Source: Paenibacillus cisolokensis (GTDB taxonomy: Bacteria > Bacillota > Bacilli > Paenibacillales > Paenibacillaceae). From it: 64,000 bases of DNA. The notes below the pieces were generated by a model. That model was not told the origin of the DNA and did not search any database. It was given only the letters and a program-made list of their open reading frames with translations. The position numbers were made by a program, and so were the translations under genes. Position 1 is the first letter of the stretch; each line of letters starts with the position of its first letter. Below are positions 17,465 to 26,596 of the stretch, piece by piece. Where the stretch lies: assembly GCF_018403665.1 (NCBI RefSeq), contig NZ_BOVJ01000040.1:1-64000 (forward strand), written 5' to 3'.

Positions 17465-18284
17465 TCAGAGCAAGGTTCGCAGCCGCGCGTCGGCATTGGC
17501 GATCGTCTTTCCGATCGAACGTTCCATTTCGAGCATCTTCTCCTTGAGCTTGACGTTGTCGGCGCACAGCGACAGCACGATGCCAAGCGCGTCTGCCGCC
17601 CTCGCGGCATCCTTCCGGCTAAGCGCCTTGGTAAAGTTGCTCCAGGCCGGCGACAGCTGCTTGTTCAGAGCCGCGACCGCTTTTCGCTCCGCGCTGATCC
17701 GTTTTTGACGGCATCGGTTTCCTTCAACATGTCGCGGATGCCGCTCTTCTGCTTCGCTATTTCCCGCTTGGCTGCAGTCAGCTGCTCCTTGCGATTGCGA
17801 ATGTCCGCGCGGGCCAGCTCGATAGCCGGCTTCATGCCGTCCGCCTGCTTGCGGATGGCGGCGGCCAATTCCTTGTTACCCAGCGATTTGGCCAGATCGG
17901 CGCTGTCGCGCAGGGCGTCATACGTGGCGAACACCGGCTGATACTTGTCGGTCGTCTTCTGAATGGCCGTCTCCAGCTGCCGGATTCGGGCTGCGCCAAT
18001 TTCGTTGATCCGCTTCCGCACCTGGGCCGCGTATTGATTGTTGGCGGCGCTCGCCGACTTCAAGTCGCTGTCCAGCTGCAGCTCCTTCTTCTGCAGCAAA
18101 GCCAGCTTGTCGTAATCGGTGCGAAGACGAGATTTGAACGTTCCGGAGGCGGCGGCGACCGTTCCGTCCAATCTGGCGGCGACCGATTCGGTCATCGCCA
18201 GCTTGGCGGCGGAAACTTCGCTTCCAACCGGAATCAGCATGGAAAAAGAAGAATCAAGACGACGGCCGACCATTTGCTGCGCAT
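17465..18284 (-). CDS. secreted helical/coiled-coil protein of unknown function, two frame breaks
   Basis: Reconstructed 273-residue protein. ATG 18284 follows GGGAGGTAGCGATA and opens a signal peptide (MRSKWSAVVLILLF, then SMLIPVGSEVSAA). The frame must gain one T in the T5 run (18243-18247 on the plus strand) to join the mature part. A second missing A (plus-strand T5 run 17702-17706) links DAVKK to RISAERKAVAALNKQLSPAW and the stop at 17465. The mature protein is almost all charged helix, rich in Ala, Lys, Glu and Arg, with long coiled-coil character. No catalytic motif is seen. It may be a cell-wall-associated or spore-related structural protein. It lies after a terminator, so it is transcribed on its own. 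Confidence 0.65.
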
Positions 18285-18319
18285 TATCGCTACCTCCCGT
18301 CATGCCGCGCCATTGCGGC

Positions 18320-18372
18320 AAAAAAGCACCCGCAAGCCGGACCGTAGAACGATCCTTTGCTTGCGGGTGCTT
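18320..18372 (-). terminator. terminator after the MerR gene
   Basis: AAGCACCCGCAAG (18324-18336) pairs with CTTGCGGGTGCTT (18360-18372). The plus-strand A-run beside the stem (18320-18325) gives the minus-strand T-tract. Confidence 0.85.
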
Positions 18373-18510
18373 CCCACAATGTGCGAACATATGTTTTGAA
18401 TCGATCATAACGTATAGCAATTGCGGTGTCAAGCGGATCTTTTCCGGATACCGCGATACGATGCGTCGCAGCATCGTATCGGCGGAAGATCGAATATCGC
18501 CGTCCGGCAT

Positions 18511-19437
18511 TCAGATCGTCAGCATGCCATAGTCGTCGTAGCGCAAGTTCAAATCCCGTTGAAGTCGCCCGAGCGTCTCCAGATAGTTCCGATAGTCGGC
18601 GCTCAGAATGCGCATTTGCTCAACGAACACATCGTAGAAGCCCGCTCTGTCGAGACTGTCCTTGAGCTGGCGGGTTAACGCGACCTGTTCCCGGTTGAAC
18701 GGCAATTTCCCGAATTGTTCGGCTTGCCGGCGCATTTCCTCCTTCAGCGATTCGTATTCCGGCTCCGTCGGCGATATGAAGCGTTGCAGCGATTCCCGGT
18801 ACGCGGCTGCTGCTTCTTCGATTTCTGCCTCGCTCATCCGGTCGATTTGCGCGGCCAGGGCAGGGGGGATATCGAACGGTTCTATGCCGTCAACGTAGTC
18901 GACAAGCCGTTTCCAGGCCGATTCTTTATCCTCGCCCGCAAGGGGCTCGTGCAGAAACGCTCCGAAGTGAAGGGCCATAAATTTGCCCATCGTTCCGGGG
19001 AACAGCTCCATTAGCTTGCGGCGCATATAGTCGTCCCGCCGTTTGCGTTCCTGTTCCGCCGCGTCGGCCCAAAGGTCCGCCTCCCGTATCCGCGACCGGC
19101 CGCCGTCTTCCGGCGCCTGTTCGGCCGCTTCGATCAAGACCGACAGGGCGCTGCGGCAAAGTTCCAGTTCGGACGCTGCCGCTTCGATCCGTTTCAGTTG
19201 TTTTCGAAGTAGAGAAACAGCCTGTTCGGGATGCTGCAGCATCGTTTGGATATCCCGTATCGGCATGCCCAGCCTGCGAAGGGTGCGGATATACCGCAGC
19301 CGTTCGATATCGTCCGAAGTATAGATGCGGTATTGATTGGAAGAATCGGTGGCCGGAGCGAGCAGGCCCGCTTGTTCGTAGTAGTAGATCGCTTTGCGCG
19401 TCAAACCGGTCAGTCTTACCGCTTCCTTGATCTTCAT
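18511..19437 (-). CDS. MerR family transcriptional regulator with long effector domain
   Basis: 308 residues. N-terminal MerR helix-turn-helix and wing (KIKEAVRLTGLTRKAIYYYE, then NQYRIYTSDDIERLRYI), followed by a coiled-coil dimer helix and a helical C-terminal domain of about 190 residues without metal-binding cysteines. This matches the group of MerR proteins with TipAS-like or unknown multidrug-type effector domains. ATG 19437 is chosen because GGGAGG lies 10 bases upstream; the frame extends to a TTG at 19458. No obvious target operon overlaps it; the neighbouring TRAP genes are divergent. Confidence 0.85.
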   Translation of the reverse strand: MKIKEAVRLTGLTRKAIYYYEQAGLLAPATDSSNQYRIYTSDDIERLRYIRTLRRLGMPIRDIQTMLQHPEQAVSLLRKQLKRIEAAASELELCRSALSVLIEAAEQAPEDGGRSRIREADLWADAAEQERKRRDDYMRRKLMELFPGTMGKFMALHFGAFLHEPLAGEDKESAWKRLVDYVDGIEPFDIPPALAAQIDRMSEAEIEEAAAAYRESLQRFISPTEPEYESLKEEMRRQAEQFGKLPFNREQVALTRQLKDSLDRAGFYDVFVEQMRILSADYRNYLETLGRLQRDLNLRYDDYGMLTI

Positions 19438-19656
19438 AATGGCATCGCCTCCCTGCAATTGACTATAAACGATTCCCCCGGGGAAAAGTCAAAGCTTTTT
19501 GCCATAAGCAGCTTGACCCGCCCCCAACCCCGATTATTCGACATATTCAGACGACCGGCCGGTTTTATGACGCTGCTGTAGTTCATCAAAAGGTATGTTT
19601 AGGTCAAAAAAGGTTATTTTTATATCGAAAAATGATGATAAAATAGTACAAGGAAA

Positions 19657-19670
19657 TGAAAACGCTACCA
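19657..19670 (+). promoter_or_regulatory. catabolite-responsive element (cre)
   Basis: TGAAAACGCTACCA fits the CcpA consensus TGNAANCGNTNNCA at every fixed position. It lies 22 bases before the start codon of the second TRAP receptor and just downstream of a possible -10 (TAAAAT, 19639-19644), so CcpA binding would block transcription when preferred sugars are present. Confidence 0.75.
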
Positions 19671-19692
19671 AAAAACGGCTGAGGGGGAACCG

Positions 19693-20709
19693 ATGGTTAT
19701 GCATCGCTTGAAACAGCGGAAGCCCGCTGCGCTGCTGCTGATCTTTCTTCTCCTTCTTTCCGCCTGCGGCTCAGGAGGGGAGAGCGCACCGGACGATACG
19801 TTCACGATCAATATCGCATATGGCAATCAGCCGGGGGAACCGATTGACCAGGTGGCGCGCAAATGGAAGGAACTTGCGGAGGCGCAAAGCGGCGGGCAAC
19901 TGCGCTTGAATCTGTACCCGAGTTCCCAGCTCGGTTCCGAAGCGGACGTGATCGAGCAGGCGCTGTTCGGCAGCAACGTCATTATCCTGACCGGTTTCGA
20001 TTTTCTTATGCGGTTCATTCCGGACTTCGGCGTTCTGACCGCGCCGTATATCGTCGACGATGTGGACGATCTGTTTTATTTGACGACGACGGATTGGTTC
20101 AAGGGGTTGGAAAACGAGTTGCGGGACGAAGGCTTCGAATTCGTTTCCACCAAAACGTTTTACGGGGAGCGGCACCTCATGACGACCAAGCCGGTCAAAT
20201 CGCCGGAAGATCTGAAAGGCATGAAAATCCGTGTCCCGAACAACCAGATGTCCATCAATACGTTCAAAGCGCTCGGCGCTTCGCCAACGCCGCTGCCGCT
20301 TTCCGATTTGTACGCTTCGTTGCAGCAGGGCATCGTGGACGGAGCGGAAAACCCGCTGCCGGTCCTTTCCGGGTCAAAAACCCAGGAGGTCGCCAAATAT
20401 TTGGCGCTGACCGGGCATACGAAAATCGTCAGCCCATGGGTCGCCGGCACCAAGTTTACGGAGAAGCTTCCCGATCATCTGCTGGACATTCTTCGCTCCA
20501 CGGCCGACGAGGCGGGACAATTCGGGAGAGAGATCGTGCGGCAGGAAGAAGAGAAGGTGCTGGAGCAATTCGAAGCCCAAGGCATTACCATTACGGAAGT
20601 GGATCTCGGACCGTTCAAGGAAAAAGGGCGGGACATCTTCAGCCGGGTGCCGCAGTGGAGCCCCGATTTGGAGCAGACGATCCGGACGCTTCTGGAAAAT
20701 AAACCGTAA
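19693..20709 (+). CDS. TRAP transporter substrate-binding protein (second system)
   Basis: 338-residue DctP lipoprotein: signal peptide with lipobox LSACG, receptor blocks DLKGMKIRVPNNQMS and YASLQQGIVDGAENPLPVL. The arginine in MKIRVP is the usual carboxylate-binding residue, so the ligand is probably an organic acid. The gene is intact, unlike the first system receptor. GAGGGGG precedes ATG 19693. A perfect cre site upstream suggests carbon catabolite repression. Confidence 0.92.
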   Translation: MVMHRLKQRKPAALLLIFLLLLSACGSGGESAPDDTFTINIAYGNQPGEPIDQVARKWKELAEAQSGGQLRLNLYPSSQLGSEADVIEQALFGSNVIILTGFDFLMRFIPDFGVLTAPYIVDDVDDLFYLTTTDWFKGLENELRDEGFEFVSTKTFYGERHLMTTKPVKSPEDLKGMKIRVPNNQMSINTFKALGASPTPLPLSDLYASLQQGIVDGAENPLPVLSGSKTQEVAKYLALTGHTKIVSPWVAGTKFTEKLPDHLLDILRSTADEAGQFGREIVRQEEEKVLEQFEAQGITITEVDLGPFKEKGRDIFSRVPQWSPDLEQTIRTLLENKP

Positions 20710-20721
20710 GCGGGTGACGAT

Positions 20722-21204
20722 ATGAAACGGTTTCTGAACAATCTGGACGATTATCTCGGAGTCGCCGCTTTGAGTGGCATCGTGCTGCTGATCAGCGCGA
20801 ACGTCTTTTGCCGCTTCGTGCTGAACCGGCCGATTTTGTGGGCGGAAGAAATCAGTCTGGCGCTGTTCGTCTGGCTTACGTTTATCGGCATCAGCTCGGG
20901 CGTCAAGCACAATACGCACGTGGGCGTCGATTATTTCATTCGCAAAATGCCGCAACGGATGCAGTACGGCTTTCAGCTGTTCCGGCTGCTTGTCGTTTTC
21001 GGCACCACTGTCGTCGTGCTTGTCTATTGGGGCGCGCAGTACACGATTCACGGCGTCGCCAAAGTGACATCCGTACTCGGGCTGAGCTATACCTTCATCA
21101 TCATCGCGGTGCCGATCGGCTCTCTGCTGGCCGTGTACCATATTGTCCGGGTACTCGTCAGGCGCGATCGCGACTATATTATGCAGAAGAGAGGAATGGA
21201 ATAG
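20722..21204 (+). CDS. TRAP transporter small permease (second system)
   Basis: 160 residues, four hydrophobic helices, with the DctQ-type region CRFVLNRPILWAEEISLAL. It starts 12 bases after the receptor gene, and its TAG is followed by the large-permease ATG after one base, so the three subunits are expressed together. Confidence 0.9.
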   Translation: MKRFLNNLDDYLGVAALSGIVLLISANVFCRFVLNRPILWAEEISLALFVWLTFIGISSGVKHNTHVGVDYFIRKMPQRMQYGFQLFRLLVVFGTTVVVLVYWGAQYTIHGVAKVTSVLGLSYTFIIIAVPIGSLLAVYHIVRVLVRRDRDYIMQKRGME

Positions 21205-21205
21205 G

Positions 21206-22489
21206 ATGGACTTTACGATAACGGTTATCCTCATGCTCGTCCTGATTTTCCTGAACATTCCCGTCGCGTATGCGATGATCGCGAGCTGCGCCTATTACTT
21301 TATCGTCAATGACAGCATTACGAAGGAAATTTTGATTCAGCGCATGATGAGCGGCGTCGAATCGTTCCCGCTGCTTGCGATCGTCTTCTTCATTACCGCG
21401 GGCATTCTGATGAACTATACCGGCATTACGGAGAGGATGCTGAATTTTGCGGAGGTCGTGACGAGGCGAATGACGGGGCGGTTGGCCAAGGTCAATGTGC
21501 TGCTCAGCCTTCTCATGAGCGGGATTTCCGGTTCCAACATTGCCGACGCCGCGATGCAGTCCAAAGTGCTGGTGCCGGAGATGACGAAGCGGCATTATCC
21601 GGTGGCCTTCTCGACGGCGCTGACGGCCGCCACGTCGCTTATTACCCCGATTATTCCGCCGGGCATTGCGCTTATTATGTACGGCTATATCGGCAACGTA
21701 TCGATCGGCGATCTGTTTCTGGCAGGCGTATTGCCGGGCTTTCTGCTCGCCGCCGTATTTATGGCATGCGTGCATTTCATCGCGAAGAAGCGCGGGTTCG
21801 AGGTGGAGAAGCTCGAGCGGGCGAAGTCGAAAGAAATTCTGGTCGCATCCAAAGACGCGGTGCTGGCCATCCTGCTGCCGGTTATCATTATCGGAGGCAT
21901 TCGTCTCGGCGTGTTCAGTCCGACAGAAGCGGGGGGCATCGCCATCATTTACGCGCTGCTGCTCGGTCTTTTGATTTACCGCCGGATGAAAGGCAGCCAG
22001 CTATACGAAGCGCTGAAAGAATCGGTGAACCTGACGGCTACGATTATGATCATTATCGCGGCAGGGACCGCATTCGGCTGGATTTTGACGCTGGAGCAAA
22101 TTCCGCAGCAGCTGACGTCGGCGGTAACCGGGTATATCGGCAATCCCCAATTGTTTTTTGTCGTTATGATGATTCTGTTGCTCCTGGTGGGGATGTTTGT
22201 CGAAGGCAATGTGCTGCTTATTATCCTGACGCCGATCTTCATGCCGATGCTGAAGACGCTCGGGATCGATCCGGTTCATTTTGGCATCTTTTTCATCCTT
22301 TGCCTCAGCGTCGGCACGATTACGCCGCCGGTCGGCACGATCATGTTCGCGACGACGGCGATCACGAAGGTGAAAATCGAGGATTTCATCAAGGAAGTGT
22401 GGCCGTTCTGGCTCGTCTTGGTCGTCGTCATCCTGCTGGTGGCCTTCATTCCCGGTATTTCGCTCTGGCTTCCTTCACTGTCGAAATAA
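21206..22489 (+). CDS. TRAP transporter large permease (second system)
   Basis: 427 residues, about twelve helices, with blocks LLAIVFFITAGILMNYTGI, MSGISGSNIADAAMQSKVL, LITPIIPPGIALIMYG and LSVGTITPPVGTIMF. ATG 21206 is chosen because the small-permease stop is at 21202-21204 and the family N-terminus (MDFTITVILMLVL) starts here; the open frame extends to 21143. No catabolic genes accompany this transporter, so its cargo must be used by enzymes encoded elsewhere. Confidence 0.92.
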   Translation: MDFTITVILMLVLIFLNIPVAYAMIASCAYYFIVNDSITKEILIQRMMSGVESFPLLAIVFFITAGILMNYTGITERMLNFAEVVTRRMTGRLAKVNVLLSLLMSGISGSNIADAAMQSKVLVPEMTKRHYPVAFSTALTAATSLITPIIPPGIALIMYGYIGNVSIGDLFLAGVLPGFLLAAVFMACVHFIAKKRGFEVEKLERAKSKEILVASKDAVLAILLPVIIIGGIRLGVFSPTEAGGIAIIYALLLGLLIYRRMKGSQLYEALKESVNLTATIMIIIAAGTAFGWILTLEQIPQQLTSAVTGYIGNPQLFFVVMMILLLLVGMFVEGNVLLIILTPIFMPMLKTLGIDPVHFGIFFILCLSVGTITPPVGTIMFATTAITKVKIEDFIKEVWPFWLVLVVVILLVAFIPGISLWLPSLSK

Positions 22490-22526
22490 GCGGTATTCCA
22501 TGTCCAAACGATTGGCTCAATTGGCG

Positions 22527-22555
22527 GCGTCGCCCCGCATGGGGCGGCGCTTTTT
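22527..22555 (+). terminator. terminator after the second TRAP system
   Basis: GCGTCGCCCC (22527-22536) / GGGGCGGCGC (22541-22550) followed by TTTTT. Confidence 0.88.
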
Positions 22556-22572
22556 GTCATCCATAAAAGCTG

Positions 22573-22599
22573 CGGCACCCTCCTTGCGGGAGGGTGCCG
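22573..22599 (-). terminator. terminator of the kinase/regulator/LOG operon
   Basis: CGGCACCCTCC (22573-22583) pairs with GGAGGGTGCCG (22589-22599). The plus-strand AAAA at 22565-22568 gives a T-tract on the minus strand. Confidence 0.75.
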
Positions 22600-22615
22600 T
22601 CTGTGGTCGTGCCGG

Positions 22616-23196
22616 CTACACCTTCAGTTCCGCCCATTTATGCTCCAAAGCGGGGCGCTTGTAGCCGGCCAGGCTGTCGAGCAGCTCGGCTGCCCGGTCG
22701 TGCAATACGAACAACTGAAGATTGGAAGACTTGGCGAATCCGGCTTCGACGGCATGCGAAACCATCGCGACGAGCGGATCGAAAACCGGTTGACATTGAG
22801 CAGCCCGACCGGCTTCCGGTGAATGCCGAGCTGGCTCCAGCTCAGCGCCTCGAACAACTCCTCGAACGTCCCGAGCCCGCCCGGCAGAGCGACGAACGCA
22901 TCCGCCAGCTCGGACATGAGCGCTTTGCGCTCATGCATGTCGGCGACTTCCCTGAATTCCGTCAAGCCGGTATGGATCATCTCGCCCGCGAACAGTCCGC
23001 GTGGCATAATGCCGGTCACTTTGCCGCCGCCGCGCAGCGCGGCATCCGCCACGCGGCCCATCAGCCCGATTCGGGAGCCGCCGTATATAAGCTCGATGCC
23101 CCGTGCGGCGAGCTCCGCGCCGAGCGCCTCGGCCGCTTCCGCATAAGCGGGCGAAGCGCCGGCGTTCGAACCGGCAAACACGCATATGCGCTTCAT
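22616..23196 (-). CDS. LOG family (TIGR00730) nucleotide phosphoribohydrolase, frame break
   Basis: Rossmann-fold protein with the LOG signature [13 protein letters not shown] and [16 protein letters not shown]. Family members release the base from nucleoside 5-monophosphates, including cytokinin riboside 5-monophosphate. The frame breaks in the T4 run (plus-strand AAAA 22782-22785). One more T continues [18 protein letters not shown] to [10 protein letters not shown] and a stop at 22616-22618, giving 193 residues as in B. subtilis YvdD. ATG 23196 has GGAGGAGG upstream and overlaps the stop of a small ORF. Being last in a two-component operon is unusual. Confidence 0.87.
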
Positions 23197-23357
23197 CTTG
23201 TAGCCTCCTCCGTCAATGCCGCCTGTCCGGCGGTCAAACCGTACATACTCCAGCCTATCATAAATCCGCCCGGCTCGAAATCCCCCTCTTGCCCCTCCGG
23301 ATGCCCGAACTTGTTGCCGGCTGTCGACGGGTGACCGACATCGACATGATTATTCAC
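23193..23357 (-). CDS. candidate small protein of 54 residues linking regulator and LOG genes
   Basis: A GTG at 23357 overlaps the corrected stop of the response regulator (GTGA), and the TGA stop at 23193-23195 overlaps the ATG of the LOG gene (ATGA). The product starts [19 protein letters not shown] and ends in LTEEATR; a middle part ([18 protein letters not shown]) is hydrophobic and Gly-rich. The perfect fit at both ends suggests translational coupling. There is no known motif, no strong ribosome site beyond GGAG, and nothing to compare against here, so it stays a candidate. Confidence 0.4.
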   Translation of the reverse strand: MNNHVDVGHPSTAGNKFGHPEGQEGDFEPGGFMIGWSMYGLTAGQAALTEEATR

Positions 23358-24426
23358 TCCGGGCCGCGATATGCTTGCCCGCTGCGCAACTGTTTGCGGT
23401 AGGCGGTCGGGGTGAGACCGTACATTTTTTGAACGTTTTGCTGAAATGCGGATAGTCCGAGTAGCCGACCTGCAGCGCAATTTCCGTCGTCGAATCGTCC
23501 GTATCGGCAAGCAGCTCCCTCGCTTTCGCCATCCGCAGCCGGGTCAGATGCTGCACGAACGTGACGTTCATCTCCTCCTTGAAAGACCGGCTCAAGTAAG
23601 GCACGGAGATGCCGAGCGCATGAGCCACTTCCGTGAGCGACAGCTCTTCCCGCGTATAATGCTCCTCCATATAGCGGACGGCGCGGCGAATGTAATGCCC
23701 GGCCCCGAGATTCCGCGAGGCGCGGATTTCCCGGATCATGGCGGATACGGCCTGGCGCAGGCGATCCGCGGCGCCTTCCGCATCCGCGGGCCAATCAGCG
23801 CCCGCGCCGCGGGCGCGTTCAAAGCGGAAATTGCGCTCCTCAAGCGCCGCTTCGACGGCGGCGATAACGCTTTGCGCATAGGCGCCGCTGTCTTCGCTAT
23901 TATGCGCATCCGCCGCCAGACGCTTGACGATCGCCTCGAGCGTTCCGGCGGCTTTATCTTCGGCAGCCGACCAGATATGTCCGGCAAGCTCGCGCGCCAG
24001 CGGCTGCAGCGCCAGAAACCGCCGATGGCGGTCCCGGAAGTCCTTCTCGCTGCTTGCCAGCTGTTCGCACACGCGGCGCAGCGTCTGCGTGAACTGCTCC
24101 GGATCGACGGGCTTGAGCAGGAAGTCGCTGACGCCGTAGCGGAGCGCCCGCCTGGCATACTCGAACTCGTCATACCCCGACAAAATAATAAACCGGATGC
24201 CGCTTCGCTTCGCCTGTGCCGCCTCGATAAATGAGAGTCCGTCCATCTCCGGCATGCGAATGTCCGTCACGACGATGTCGGGCGAGCATTCGTCAAGCAT
24301 TGCGAGCGCTTCCCCGCCATCTTCGGCTTCGCCGGCAACCGTCAGGCCGAGGCCCGACGATTCCACCAGCTTGCGCAGGCTCAAATGGATCATATGCTCA
24401 TCGTCAACGATCATGACGCGGTACAT
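23354..24426 (-). CDS. response regulator with AraC-type DNA-binding domain (YesN-like), frame break
   Basis: Receiver domain at residues 1-120: acidic pair DDE, phospho-acceptor Asp in DIVVTDIRMPEMDG, then SGYDEFEYA and LLKPVD. After a linker, two AraC helix-turn-helix motifs follow (LSLTEVAHALGISVPYLSRS and TTEIALQVGYSDYPHFSKTF). The frame breaks in the A6 run (plus-strand T6 23425-23430). One more A restores FKKMYGLTPTAYRKQ, the expected end of an AraC domain, with the stop at 23354 and 357 residues. It overlaps the kinase gene by 23 bases. Such pairs usually sense extracellular sugars and activate nearby CUT1 importers. Confidence 0.9.
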
Positions 24427-26355
24427 CGCTTTCCCCCGCTTTCATGTCTGGATTGTCCGTTTGCAACGGAAGAACAATTTCGATCGTCGTGCCGCTGCCC
24501 GGCGACGACTCGGCGATGCGAAGCCCGAACGGTTCCCCGAAGTTCAGCCGGATACGCCGGTGCACATTGACGAGGCCGATCCCGCCGTGTCCGCCGCCTC
24601 CGCTTGCGCCGCCTCCGCCGCTTGCACTGCCTGCGGCGTCCGTCAGCGGTCCTGTCTGCGCCGTCTGCCCTTCCGGCTTGTCGCCCGCTATGTCATCCGT
24701 TCCGTCGCCGGAAGCGAACAGCCGGTTGTAGCGGTTCATCGTATCGGACGGCATGCCGGCGCCCTTGTCTACGATGCGCAGCGTGAAGGCGTCCGCGCCC
24801 GGCTCGCCGATAATGCCGATATAGGAGGGCTTGCGGTTCCGGTACCCGTGCACGAAAGCGTTCTCCACGACAGGTTGAAGCGTCAGCCGGACGGCGGATA
24901 CCCGGGGAAGCCACTCCTCGCCGACCGCGATTTCGACGTTCAGCTGCCGGAATCTGGCGCATTGAATGTCGAAGTACGAACGGATATGTGCGATCTCATC
25001 GGCAAGCGTGACGGTATGCTTGGCGTTTCCGGCATTGTACCGGAACATATGGGCGAGGGCGGTCGTCATTTTGCTGATCGCCCAATTATTTTCCACGATG
25101 GCATGCGAATTGATAATTTCGAGCGAATTGTATAGAAAATGCGGATTGATATGCGACTGCATCGCCTGCAGCGACGATTCCTTCTGCTTGATAATCAGCT
25201 CCTGCTCCTTCAGTTTGGAGGAATGCACCTCGCGCACGAGCCGGTCCAGCTCGCCGGTCATCCGGAAGAAGCTGCGGAATACGGAACCGATCTCGTCGCT
25301 GCGCTCCACGATCTTCTTCGGACGGATATGGAAATCGCCATTTTCGACTTTGGCCATCAGCTTCTGCAGAAAGGTCAGCGCCCGCGTGATCGTGAGCGAG
25401 TAGCCGCCGACGATCGCGAGCGCGACGAACAGCATGGCGCTGCCGACCGCCAGGGCGATATTGCGCATCCGGATGAGCGGACCGGTCATCGTCTCCAGCG
25501 GGATGTCGGCGGCGACATGCCAGCCGGTAAGCGGGGAATAGCCGTGAATGACGATTTCGCCTTTGCCGCTCCCTGCCGACTCGTTCCGGTAATATCCGCT
25601 CCCTTCGCTTCCGAGCCGAGCGAGCGTCGCTTCCGGCAGAGGCTTACCGATCCTGCTTTCGTCGGGGTGATAGATCATTTGTCCGTCGCTATCGGCAATC
25701 CAGACATTGATATCGTTCAGCGACGCGTTTTTGCTGATATGGGCAATTTGCTCTAGGTTGAGATCGATGAGGAGCAGCCCTTCATACCGGTAAGTCGTCG
25801 CGTTGTGAAGCTTGCGGGCGACGGTTAGCACGGGCGTCGCGCCGACGCGTCCCGGTCCAAGTATCTGAAAGTTGTCCCATTGGTCCATTTTCGACAAAAC
25901 ATTTTGTTCCGTTCCCGGATGACGCTCATGTCGATCCAGCCTTTGGCTTGTGTGAAATCGGTTATTTGCCAGTTGTTGCTCGCCACCACCGAAAGTCCGA
26001 CAATGTCCGTCCGGCCGTATACCGTTTGGGAAAACAGCTCTCTCTCCATCGTTTCGGCAATGTGGAAATATTGATAAGGCGTGAAGGACGGACGGCTGAT
26101 AAACTGCTGGATTTGCGGGTGATTGACAAACGGGAACGTGGAGTTTTCAAGGTTGGAAATATACAAATCAAGATAGGCGTTCGTCTGCCCGACGATGCGG
26201 GAATAGGTGGCGATCGCCGCCGCCTCGATCGTTTCCGTAGACGATCGGTACCAATACCATCCGATGACCATGACCGGAAAACAGATGAAAAACCCGATGA
26301 TGATGATGAGACGCTGGCTGATCGTGATCGTGCGTACTGCATCGGTTTTCGCCAT
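24404..26355 (-). CDS. YesM-like sensor histidine kinase, frame break
   Basis: 650 residues after correction. TM1 near residues 14-33 (ISQRLIIIIGFFICFPVMVI), a large extracellular Cache-like sensor, TM2 (NIALAVGSAMLFVALAIVGG), HAMP, the His_kinase domain with the acceptor His in INPHFLYNSLE, and an HATPase with VENAFVHGY and a DKGAGMP lid. The frame breaks in the T4 run 25903-25906 (plus strand); one more A on the coding strand gives RNKNVLSKMDQWDNF. ATG 26355 is preferred (AAGGGGG 10 bases upstream). A Gly/Ser-rich insert (GGGGASGGGGHGG) sits in the ATP lid. The paired regulator is encoded next, and a sugar importer lies divergently, a likely target. Confidence 0.88.
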
Positions 26356-26408
26356 GGCGGTGTTCCCCCTTGAGCGCATGGACGGCATCCGTCCGGGTCG
26401 TATCAAAC

Positions 26409-26436
26409 ATTTTAGCAAAAAAACACAAGTTGTAAA
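26409..26436 (-). promoter_or_regulatory. candidate promoter of the two-component operon
   Basis: On the minus strand TTTACA (26436-26431), 16 bases, TAAAAT (26414-26409), 54 bases before the kinase start. Confidence 0.45.
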
Positions 26437-26596
26437 TAAAAACACATGAGAGAACGACGTCATATTTTTTATAATGCAGTAAAAGAAACCGCTTTAACAT
26501 GACATGAAAACGGGAGGTCGAGGTTTTTTCAGAGCATCATCCGCATTTTGTGTTAGAATTTCTGACAAAAACTCCGAAGAAGAGGAGAGGGCGACT

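Noticed and set aside
26486-26505. Second cre site near AGAAACCGCTTTAA
   Set aside because: Two fixed positions of the consensus are wrong and its position relative to a promoter is unclear.
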